Made by a program: the position numbers and the translations under genes. A DNA stretch of 64,000 nucleotides from Candidatus Acidulodesulfobacterium ferriphilum (GTDB lineage: Bacteria > SZUA-79 > Acidulodesulfobacterales > Acidulodesulfobacteraceae): the NCBI GenBank assembly GCA_004195035.1, contig SGBD01000002.1, forward strand, positions 124,001-188,000, in the 5' to 3' direction. Shown in pieces: positions 24,632-32,494 of this stretch. Below the pieces are notes generated by a model that worked only from the letters and a program-made list of their open reading frames with translations, searched no databases and was not told the DNA's origin. How positions within the stretch are numbered: position 1 is the stretch's first letter; each line of letters starts with the position of its first letter.

Positions 24632-27562
24632 ATGGCAAAAATCCTGATTTACGGCGGGGGGAATGCCGCCAAGACAATGATCGACATGTTTGAAGGCGAT
24701 AAAAATATCGATATTACCGCCTTGGTTGCCAGGGATTTAAATAAAGAGGGCGCAGTTTTTGCGAAGGAAAGGGGTATTAAATGCTTTTCAAGCATTAAAG
24801 AGGCGCTTAACGGCGGGCTTGACTTTAATATCATATTTAATTTAACAGGAAACCCGCGGTCATCTCTTCCAGAGCTTAAAGAGCTTGCGGACAACGGCGT
24901 AGAGATTATAAATTCCGTCAGCTCTAAGTTAATTTACGACCTTCTTTACGATAGACATAAAAGCCACATCGATAAAGAAATCATAATTAAGCAGTTAAGG
25001 GAGCAAAAAGCATATTTTCAAAATATTCTCGACGATTCTTTCGATATGATTATCGTTACCGATAAACACGGCAAGATTACCGAGTTTAATAAAGGCGGCG
25101 AAAAGATACTTGGATACTCCAAAAAGGAGATAATAGGCGGGAAGGCGAAGGATTTATATGTAAATCCGGAAGAAAGGGACGATATTCTTTCAAAGCTAAA
25201 AAAAGACCATTTCGTTGCAAATTATGAAACCGTCTTGCAAAGAAAAGATAAAAGTCTTGCGGATATATCCCTTACAATATCGCGCATTTTAAATAAAGAC
25301 GGCGATATAATCGGAACAATCGGCATTTCTAAAGATATTACGGAAAAAAAGCTATACGAAGGGGAGCTTAAAGAACTTAACGAAAGCCTTGAAAACAAGG
25401 TTATGGAGAGGACAAAACAGATTGAGGAGAGCAATAAGGAGCTTGCCAGGGCAAACGAGCTTAAATCAAAATTTATCGCAAATATGTCGCACGAACTCAG
25501 AACCCCGCTCAATGCTATCATAGGCTATTCCGACCTTCTGGTGGAGTCGAAAGAGATTACCGATAAACATAAGCAATATATAAATAATATTCTTATTTCG
25601 GGAAAACATTTGCTTCAGCTTATAAACAACATATTAGATATAGCAAAAATCGAGGCGGGAAGATTTTCGTTGGAATACTCCATATTTTCATTAAAGAATG
25701 CGCTTGATGAAGTTATATCTGTTTTAAAATCCCTTGCAGACAAAAAGAGCATATCTCTTAATGTGAATTATGACTGTAGTTATGATTATAAAATATATGC
25801 CGATAGAATAAAATTCAAACAAATAATTTATAACTTATTAAGTAATGCAATCAAATTTTCTTTTGAAAATACCGAAATTAATGTTGCCTGCAAGAATATT
25901 CCGGGGACTTTCGACATTGATGCAGCCGCCAATTTTAAGCCTCGCAACAATAGCGGGTCAGCCGGAGATAAAATATTCGAATATTTCCAGATGGATGTTA
26001 TAAATCACGGTATCGGCATTCCCGACAGCTTTAGAAAAAATATTTTTGAGGAATTTATTCAGGCCGACAACAATTATTCAAGGCAATATGAAGGCACCGG
26101 CCTCGGGCTTTCTTTGACAAAAAAAATAATTGAACTTCACGGCGGACATATACATTTTGAATCCACCCCGAATGAAACCACTAATTTTACATTTATAATT
26201 CCAAATATATTCGATGTTGAAGTAATACCGCTAAAACCTGCCGAACAGGAAGAAGCTCTAATAACAATAGATTCTAAGTCCTTTTTTAGGGATAACAATA
26301 TTAAAAGAAACAAACCGCTGGTTCTTGTTGTGGAAGACGACAGGGCAACTTCGGAACTGTTCACAATCAATCTTGTAAATTCGGGGTATTCCGTTGCACA
26401 TGCGTATGACGGCGTCGAGGCTGTCGAAAAAACTAAATCTTTAAAGCCGTTTGCCGTCCTTCTCGATATAATGATACCGAAAAAAGATGGGTGGGAGATT
26501 CTAAGCGAATTAAAATCGGATAGGGATACAAAAAACATACCTGTAATTATAACAAGCGTAATCGACAATAAAGATCTCGGATTTGCTCTGGGAGCTACCG
26601 ACTACCTCATAAAGCCTATCGACAAAGAAACCTTGATTTATACGCTATCCCAGTTTACTCTTACTTCGAAAAGAAAAAGAAGGCAGGTAAATATTTTATT
26701 GATAGACGATGACCCCATCGTCCATAAAATGATAGAAAAAATCCTTGTCCCCGAAGGCTTTAATTTGCTTCACGCTTACAACGGCGAAGAGGGGCTTAAA
26801 ATGGCGATAGAACTTAAACCGGATTTAATCCTCTTAGATTTAATTATGCCGGATATTGACGGATTTGAAGTTGCCGAGAACATTAAAAAGCACCCTATCT
26901 CTGCTCAAATTCCTATTTTTATTATAACTTCAAAGGATCTGTCCGTCGAGGAAAGATTAAGGCTTTCCGGCAACATCGAAAGAATAATCGGCAAAAAAGC
27001 CTTTTCAGCCGAGGAACTCAGCCGTTCGATAAGGGAACTGGAACTTATATATCCGCAAAAGGCGGGACTTTTTGATGAAATTACGGGACTGTTAGACCGT
27101 AACTACTTTAATATAAGGCTTGCTCAGGAGATTAGCAGGGCTAAAAGGTATAATATAGCATTCAGCGTGGTCTTTTTCGATATCGATAATTTTAAAGAGT
27201 ATGCGGGGATAGTCGGTAATTTTCATTCCGATATAGCCCTTAAAAAGATTGCGGACACTCTAAAAAAATATTTAAGGGGTTCCGATGTAGTGGCGAGATT
27301 CGGATATGATGAATTTGCCCTTATACTTAACAATACTTTGAAAGAACCGGCAGCTTATGTTGCAAATCGATTTTGCTCCATTATCAGAGACTACCCGTTT
27401 TATAAAGAAGAGGAACTTAAGTCGAAAAAATTGACGGCTTCGTTTGTTGTTGCCTCGTTTCCGAAAGACGGAGATTCTCCTGAGGAACTTATTTCTAAAA
27501 TCTACAATAGATTGTGCGATGTTAAAAATTCCGGCGGCGGCGCGGTAATCGAGGTAAGCTAA
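24632..27562 (+). CDS. Rossmann-PAS-histidine kinase-REC-REC-GGDEF hybrid protein
   Basis: A 976-residue cytoplasmic protein, no TM segments seen. Residues 1-110 are a Rossmann-like domain (ILIYGGGNAAKTMIDMFEGD, GxGxxA pattern, then FNIIFNLTGNPRSSLPELKE). A PAS domain follows (ILDDSFDMIIVTDKHGKITE), a coiled coil, HisKA (FIANMSHELRTPLNAIIGYS with His) and HATPase. In the HATPase, INHGIGIPDS has Asn where the G1 box normally has Asp; the GTGLGLSLTKKI box is intact. Two receivers follow (LVVEDDRATSELF, LLIDDDPIVHKMIE). The C-terminal GGDEF domain has RFGYDEFALIL, so a likely inactive site. It could sense nucleotide or redox state. ATG 24632 has only a poorly placed AAAGGAG 41 bases upstream. 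Confidence 0.88.
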   Translation: MAKILIYGGGNAAKTMIDMFEGDKNIDITALVARDLNKEGAVFAKERGIKCFSSIKEALNGGLDFNIIFNLTGNPRSSLPELKELADNGVEIINSVSSKLIYDLLYDRHKSHIDKEIIIKQLREQKAYFQNILDDSFDMIIVTDKHGKITEFNKGGEKILGYSKKEIIGGKAKDLYVNPEERDDILSKLKKDHFVANYETVLQRKDKSLADISLTISRILNKDGDIIGTIGISKDITEKKLYEGELKELNESLENKVMERTKQIEESNKELARANELKSKFIANMSHELRTPLNAIIGYSDLLVESKEITDKHKQYINNILISGKHLLQLINNILDIAKIEAGRFSLEYSIFSLKNALDEVISVLKSLADKKSISLNVNYDCSYDYKIYADRIKFKQIIYNLLSNAIKFSFENTEINVACKNIPGTFDIDAAANFKPRNNSGSAGDKIFEYFQMDVINHGIGIPDSFRKNIFEEFIQADNNYSRQYEGTGLGLSLTKKIIELHGGHIHFESTPNETTNFTFIIPNIFDVEVIPLKPAEQEEALITIDSKSFFRDNNIKRNKPLVLVVEDDRATSELFTINLVNSGYSVAHAYDGVEAVEKTKSLKPFAVLLDIMIPKKDGWEILSELKSDRDTKNIPVIITSVIDNKDLGFALGATDYLIKPIDKETLIYTLSQFTLTSKRKRRQVNILLIDDDPIVHKMIEKILVPEGFNLLHAYNGEEGLKMAIELKPDLILLDLIMPDIDGFEVAENIKKHPISAQIPIFIITSKDLSVEERLRLSGNIERIIGKKAFSAEELSRSIRELELIYPQKAGLFDEITGLLDRNYFNIRLAQEISRAKRYNIAFSVVFFDIDNFKEYAGIVGNFHSDIALKKIADTLKKYLRGSDVVARFGYDEFALILNNTLKEPAAYVANRFCSIIRDYPFYKEEELKSKKLTASFVVASFPKDGDSPEELISKIYNRLCDVKNSGGGAVIEVS

Positions 27563-27589
27563 TTTAAATAGTTTTACTAATTATGAATT

Positions 27590-27979
27590 ATGGCTTCAAA
27601 AAATAACAGGCAACGCAACAAGATTCTTATTGTCGAAGACAATAGGATTAATATGGATCTTTTAATAGCGCTTCTTGAGCCTTTTAATTTTAACATAATA
27701 ACGGCGCTCGATGGATACGAGGCTATAAAAAAAGCCGATGAAAATCCCGGACTGTCTTTAATTTTACTTGACATAGGTCTTCCGGGAATAGACGGCATCG
27801 AAGTATTTAAAAGGCTTAAATGTACGGACGCAGCGAAAAATGTGCCGGTTATTGCCGTTACGGCGCACGCTATGGCAGGCAACCGGGAACACCTTTTGTC
27901 GTTAGGTTTTAACGATTTTGTCGAAAAACCGATCGACAAAAACATACTTTATGAAAAAATTAGAGGTTATATAAAATAA
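27590..27979 (+). CDS. Single-domain response regulator (DivK/CheY type)
   Basis: A 129-residue receiver: KILIVEDNRINMDLLIALLE, Asp in LILLDIGLPGIDGIEVFKRL, PVIAVTAHAMAGNREHLLSL (Thr) and FVEKPIDKNIL (Lys). AHAMAGD-like sequence and the lone domain resemble DivK and hybrid-kinase phosphotransfer partners. It is 27 bases after the hybrid kinase gene and likely in one unit with it. Confidence 0.88.
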   Translation: MASKNNRQRNKILIVEDNRINMDLLIALLEPFNFNIITALDGYEAIKKADENPGLSLILLDIGLPGIDGIEVFKRLKCTDAAKNVPVIAVTAHAMAGNREHLLSLGFNDFVEKPIDKNILYEKIRGYIK

Positions 27980-27982
27980 AAT

Positions 27983-28435
27983 TTGACTGACGATTTTAAA
28001 TTTTACACAGAATTAGTAGTCCGATATGAAGAAACGGATGCGATGTCGGTTGTCTATTACGGCAATTACTTCATTTTCTTTGAAGTGGCGAGAACGGAAT
28101 ATCTTAAAAATATCGGCTATAACTATGTAAGCATAGAAAAGGACGGATTTTATTTTGTCGTTGCGGAATCTAACTGCAAATATTTTAGTCCGGCAAGATA
28201 CGACGACGATTTAAAAGTTTTTGCAAAAATAGAATATGTTAAAAATTCGAGCTTTAATTTTTTATATAATATTGTTAAAAAAGGTAAAAATGAAAATGAA
28301 AATTCAAGCGAACAGGATGTAAATATAGCAAAAGGCAATACCGTTTTGGTCTGCGTGGACAATGTCGATTTCAGGCCGCGCAGAATTCCCGATTATCTTA
28401 GAAAAGCGATACAAAACTTTGAGGGTTTTGAATAG
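27983..28435 (+). CDS. YbgC/FadM-family acyl-CoA thioesterase (hot-dog fold)
   Basis: A 150-residue protein starting at TTG 27983, three bases after the receiver gene. VRYEETDAMSVVYYGNYFIF and FEVARTEYLK match the 4HBT signature with the catalytic Asp (ETDA) and Asn (YGNY). Family members hydrolyse acyl-CoA thioesters; substrates vary. The central loop (KKGKNENENSSEQDVNIA) is longer and more polar than usual. The DnaJ-like gene follows 8 bases later. No Tol-Pal genes accompany it, so the YbgC role is not supported by context. Confidence 0.82.
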   Translation: MTDDFKFYTELVVRYEETDAMSVVYYGNYFIFFEVARTEYLKNIGYNYVSIEKDGFYFVVAESNCKYFSPARYDDDLKVFAKIEYVKNSSFNFLYNIVKKGKNENENSSEQDVNIAKGNTVLVCVDNVDFRPRRIPDYLRKAIQNFEGFE

Positions 28436-28443
28436 GGTTTTAT

Positions 28444-29241
28444 ATGAAGGACTACTATTCGATTTTAGAAATTCAGGAAAATGCCGGCGAAACATTAATT
28501 AAAAGCCAGTATAAAAGACTTGCATCCGTGTATCATCCGGATAAAAACCCAAATAACGCCGATAAATTTTTGGATTTGAACGAGGCTTACAGGACATTGA
28601 TGAACCGTGCGCTCAGAGAATCCTACGATAAGGATTTTAAAGAATTTAATAATTTAAAAAAATACCGATCAGGGGATAAAATTATTCCTTATAGGACAAG
28701 GTTAAGGGATGGCGGAAATGTCAATATAGAGATAGATTTCACGGGCGATGTTATAAACTCAAAGGATGTGCAATTTATTACTAAAACTATACAATTGCAA
28801 AGGTATGTAAAATGTCCCGACTGCGGCGGAGAAGGCAGGGAAAGAGGCACGCTGAAGGCGGTATGTCCCCAATGTAACGGTTCCGGTACCGCTAAAAACC
28901 ATAGTACAAAGATTAACGAGGTTTGTCAAAATTGCAATGGATACGGCGATATATTTTTATATAAATGCAAAATATGCAACGGTATGGGCAGAATAAAGGC
29001 ATCCGAAGAAATTACGCTGGAATTTAAAAAGGATGATATATTAAATAGCGGCGCCGCGAACGGTAACGATAACGGCAATAAAATTATAATATTTAGCGGC
29101 AGGGGAGACGACGGAGTTTTTGGCGGAAAAAACGGGGACATGACGGTTTCGGTTAAGATTGACGATGATATTTTAAATAAGATAAATAACCGCGGTAATG
29201 GTTTTTTTATCAAGAGGTTATTTTCAAAAAAAATTAAATAA
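28444..29241 (+). CDS. DnaJ-like J-domain protein with zinc-finger, shortened C-terminus
   Basis: A 265-residue protein. Residues 3-67 are a J domain with VYHPDKNP (HPD at about 33-35). The zinc-binding region carries four repeats in order: CPDCGGEG, CPQCNGSG, CQNCNGYG and CKICNGMG. Only one C-terminal beta domain follows, ending with a basic tail, so it is about 100 residues shorter than DnaJ, and the Gly/Phe linker is missing. It should stimulate DnaK but may serve special clients. No dnaK is nearby. It ends 31 bases before the convergent cbiB. Confidence 0.85.
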   Translation: MKDYYSILEIQENAGETLIKSQYKRLASVYHPDKNPNNADKFLDLNEAYRTLMNRALRESYDKDFKEFNNLKKYRSGDKIIPYRTRLRDGGNVNIEIDFTGDVINSKDVQFITKTIQLQRYVKCPDCGGEGRERGTLKAVCPQCNGSGTAKNHSTKINEVCQNCNGYGDIFLYKCKICNGMGRIKASEEITLEFKKDDILNSGAANGNDNGNKIIIFSGRGDDGVFGGKNGDMTVSVKIDDDILNKINNRGNGFFIKRLFSKKIK

Positions 29242-29272
29242 TGTGCACAAATATTATCTATAGCATAAAATT

Positions 29273-30322
29273 CTAATGCAAGATTAATAACGACGCAGAT
29301 GTCGAAATGTAAAAGATGAGAATAATAAGCGAAGCAAGTTCCATAATCCTTATCCCCCTTAAAATATCTTCCTTGCCCGCCCTGCCGTAATATTCGAATC
29401 CGATAACGGGTCTTTTGCTTATTTTTCCGCCGTAATAATTTATGCCGCCTAATTTTATCCTTAAAGAGCCTGCCATAACAGATTCAAGCTGGCCTGCATT
29501 TGGGCTTGGGTGTAAATTTTTAAATTTTTTCCACGACTTTAACGCATTTTTAATGTCATAATTTTTGCTAAAAACTCTCAAAATAACAACGGATAAAATC
29601 ATAAAAAACGCCGTCAATCGAAACGGAATATAATTTAACATATCGTCAAGTTTAGCAGAAAACTTCCCAAACCGCATATACCTTTCATTTTTATAACCGA
29701 CCAGCGAGTCCATAAGATTGGCAGTCTTATAAATTACCGCAGAGGTCAACGCAAAAACTAACGGGAAGCTCGCGCTCCAATTTCCTTCGCCGCTTTTAAT
29801 CCACTGCCCAATCAAAAATCCGGCTGCTATATAAAAAAACACCGATCCGATGCCGTCCCCTGTATTTTCGGCAATGGATTCTATGGCAGCCCTTGAAATT
29901 TCGGACACATCGAGTGTCTCGCCGTCCCTTCCCGCAAGCGATATTAAATTTTTCCTTGCATCCGTTATGTTATTATCTTTCAGCTTATTATACACTTCCA
30001 TAGCAGCGTGTTTTAAGCCACCGGTCGAGATAAAAGACGAAACGGCATAGATGAAAAAAGCATAAAACAGGTATATCGAGATTTTTACGATTATAAAACT
30101 TAAAATCATAAAAATGCCGGAAATTATTAAAAGAGTGGAAACATTAAAAATGAGTCCGGATAAAAAGTTCCCCGAAATTCCGTAAAAAACCCTTTCCGTT
30201 AAGCCGCTAATATATCCCATTAAGTTTACTATATGATAACGGTATTGTATTCCGCCGACAATTAAATATTCTAACAAAAAGGCGATAACGGGAAGCGATA
30301 TAAAGATATAATAATTATACAT
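29273..30322 (-). CDS. cbiB: Adenosylcobinamide-phosphate synthase CbiB/CobD family
   Basis: A 349-residue membrane protein with several TM helices. ISLAGRD-like NLISLAGRDGETLDVSEISR, AAIESIAENTGDGIGSVFFY and YKTANLMDSLVGYKNERYMR are the CbiB core motifs; HPSPNAGQLESVMAGSLRIK is also conserved. The enzyme attaches aminopropanol phosphate to adenosylcobyric acid. No other cobalamin gene and no cobalamin riboswitch were seen nearby. Confidence 0.9.
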   Translation of the reverse strand: MYNYYIFISLPVIAFLLEYLIVGGIQYRYHIVNLMGYISGLTERVFYGISGNFLSGLIFNVSTLLIISGIFMILSFIIVKISIYLFYAFFIYAVSSFISTGGLKHAAMEVYNKLKDNNITDARKNLISLAGRDGETLDVSEISRAAIESIAENTGDGIGSVFFYIAAGFLIGQWIKSGEGNWSASFPLVFALTSAVIYKTANLMDSLVGYKNERYMRFGKFSAKLDDMLNYIPFRLTAFFMILSVVILRVFSKNYDIKNALKSWKKFKNLHPSPNAGQLESVMAGSLRIKLGGINYYGGKISKRPVIGFEYYGRAGKEDILRGIRIMELASLIILIFYISTSASLLILH

Positions 30323-30409
30323 AAATAACCTTTTTTAGTTTTAACGGAGGAGAACTTCGGGCAGGGGAGCATCTTAATAATAATGAATAATAATGAAGAG
30401 GATAAGAGG

Positions 30410-31108
30410 TTAATCCCTTCTTTGGCCGAACAGATTTAAAAGCATTAAAAAAAGGTTAATAAAGTCTAAATATAAAGTTAAAGCGCCCATAACGGTTTCC
30501 TTTCTTTCATCGAAAGAGCCGCTTAAATATAGCTGTTTAAGTTTTTGCATATCGTAGGCGGTTAAACCTAAAAATATAACAACTCCAAGTATTGATATAA
30601 CATACATTAACATGGAACTATGAAGGAAAAAATTTACGAACATTGCGATTATAATTGCAAATAATCCCACCATCATAAAATTGCCCATTTCGGTTAAGTC
30701 TCTTTTGGTAGTATAACCTAAAAACGCCAGTAAGCCGAATGATGCGGCCGCAATAAAAAATACCTCGCCTATAGATTGATTTGTGTAAACCAAGAAAATA
30801 AAAGAAAATGTAATGCCGGTTAAGGCGGAATATAATAAAAATATTGCCTCGCTGACGGCGGCGGGAAGCTTGTTTATTCCAAACGATAATCCTAATACGG
30901 CGGCAAGTTGAAGCCCGATTAATAAATAAAACACTAAAACATGGGTATAAAGATAAAGGACTACGGGCTTGTCCATAGCAATAAGGTAAGAAATTACGCC
31001 TGTTATTGCAAGCCCTGAAGTCATCCATGTAAAAACGCCCCTGAAAAAATCGGACAAGCCTTCGGCCGCGTTTTCCCGCGTTCCCGTAATATCGTAATCG
31101 TAATTCAT
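30410..31108 (-). CDS. BAX inhibitor-1 family membrane protein (YbhL/YccA type)
   Basis: A 232-residue protein with seven predicted TM helices. FFRGVFTWMTSGLAITGVIS, ALTGITFSFIFLVYTNQSIG, TKRDLTEMGNFMMVGLFAII and FLGLTAYDMQKLKQLYLSGS are typical of the bacterial BI-1 family, as is the DFINLFLMLLNLFG end. Family members act as pH-sensitive Ca2+ leak channels or protease regulators. The gene is alone, divergent from the K+ channel gene with 288 bases between them. Confidence 0.9.
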   Translation of the reverse strand: MNYDYDITGTRENAAEGLSDFFRGVFTWMTSGLAITGVISYLIAMDKPVVLYLYTHVLVFYLLIGLQLAAVLGLSFGINKLPAAVSEAIFLLYSALTGITFSFIFLVYTNQSIGEVFFIAAASFGLLAFLGYTTKRDLTEMGNFMMVGLFAIIIAMFVNFFLHSSMLMYVISILGVVIFLGLTAYDMQKLKQLYLSGSFDERKETVMGALTLYLDFINLFLMLLNLFGQRRD

Positions 31109-31396
31109 TTATTTTCTTTCCCCTTATTTATTATTTTATATGGTTATATTTTTCGCACATTTTTGTTTTAAAACGGCTTTAGTATAAATATTGTAAAATA
31201 AAAATGCGTCAAAATCAAGAAAATTTAATGTCATGTCATGCCGGCGGTCAGTCTGAAATGAAACTCGTTATGTGGTATAATAAATTGCATAATAATATAT
31301 AAATTGTGCTTACCGCTTCTTGCAAATTAAATTAAACTGAATTAAATTAATGCAGATTAACTTTTTAAATTTAAAGAATGGTCCGGGTCTACAAGA

Positions 31397-32389
31397 ATGT
31401 TTAATGTCCTTTTAAATTTTTTTCGTAAATTTAATATAATAACCTCAAAACATAAATCCGACATCTTGCGAATTCTTTTTATACTTGCAATTATTCTTTT
31501 AGCATTTGCATATCTTTTTAGTTACTATGAAAAGATTTCGTTTTTTAAATCCTTTTATTGGGCAGTCACCACTGCCACAACGGTAGGTTATGGAGATGTA
31601 ACGCCGACTAATAATGCAGGCAGGGTTATTGCCATGGGGCTTATGATTGCGGGGATTGGCACTTTAGGACTGTTTTTAGCTACAATTTCGTCGATTATGT
31701 TTGATTTTAAAATCGGGAGGATATTTGGAACAATGGAAAGCCACTTTTTTAAAAATCATATAGTAATTCTGGGGTACAGCGATTTAATTAAATCCTCGTT
31801 AGACGGTATATTAAAAGAAGGCGAGAATGTAACATTAGTTGCAGAGATTGAAAAAGCCCCTACCGACAATACTAATTTAGTATTTATTAAAGGGAATATT
31901 ACCGATGAAAATATTATAAAAAAAGCAAACCTTAAAAATGCAAAGATATGTATTATTTCCGATGAAGACGATTCAAAATCGTTAATAGCAGGGGTAGCGG
32001 TCAGGGCAGATGCCGGCTATAAAGATTTATATATAATCGCCCTGATTCATAAAAAAGAAATTGCAAAGGCACTAAAAGAAATAGGCGTAAACGAGGTGTT
32101 CGCATCCGGTTCATTTTCAAGTAAAGTCCTTACAAAGTCTATTAAATTTAGGGGCGCTTCTAAGTTCTTCGATCAGCTTCTGGATGAAAATTTTAAAGAA
32201 GGATTATTAGAAAGACCAGTCCCGCAAAATATTGCAGGCAAAGGTTTTTATGAAGCCATAAAATATTTTAAGGAAAAAAAGGGTGAAATAATCGTAGGGA
32301 TAAAAAGAGAAAATAATATAATCATTAACCCTGACAACGCTTTTAGCCTTAAAATAGATGATAAAATTATTTTAATAGGTAAAAAATAA
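31397..32389 (+). CDS. Two-TM potassium channel with RCK domain (MthK-like)
   Basis: A 330-residue protein. One N-terminal TM helix, a pore loop with the selectivity filter TATTVGYGDVTP, a second TM helix (GIGTLGLFLATISSIMF), then an RCK-N domain (HIVILGYSDLIKSSLDGILK) and an RCK-C domain (NIAGKGFYEAIKYFKEKKGE). The GYSD motif replaces the GxGxxG of NAD-binding TrkA-N domains, as in MthK-type Ca2+-gated channels. It probably forms a ligand-gated K+ channel. Confidence 0.92.
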   Translation: MFNVLLNFFRKFNIITSKHKSDILRILFILAIILLAFAYLFSYYEKISFFKSFYWAVTTATTVGYGDVTPTNNAGRVIAMGLMIAGIGTLGLFLATISSIMFDFKIGRIFGTMESHFFKNHIVILGYSDLIKSSLDGILKEGENVTLVAEIEKAPTDNTNLVFIKGNITDENIIKKANLKNAKICIISDEDDSKSLIAGVAVRADAGYKDLYIIALIHKKEIAKALKEIGVNEVFASGSFSSKVLTKSIKFRGASKFFDQLLDENFKEGLLERPVPQNIAGKGFYEAIKYFKEKKGEIIVGIKRENNIIINPDNAFSLKIDDKIILIGKK

Positions 32390-32458
32390 AAAACTTTCGT
32401 TTCATTCATCATTTTCAGTTTACATAATGTTCCTTATGGGACATAAACTAAAATAAAC

Positions 32459-32487
32459 ATAGTGCCAGAATTCAATTCTGGCACTAT
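32459..32487. terminator. 29-base perfect inverted repeat between convergent genes
   Basis: ATAGTGCCAGAATT (32459-32472), a single C, then its exact complement AATTCTGGCACTAT (32474-32487). It lies between the channel and GH57 genes, which converge. The position suits a bidirectional terminator, but no T-run follows on either side, so a protein-binding or other structural role is also possible. Confidence 0.5.
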
Positions 32488-32494
32488 CACAAAA

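Noticed and set aside
29242-31396. Cobalamin riboswitch near cbiB
   Set aside because: The leader upstream of cbiB (30323-30409) is short and shows no B12-box-like sequence; the 288 bases at 31109-31396 also show none.
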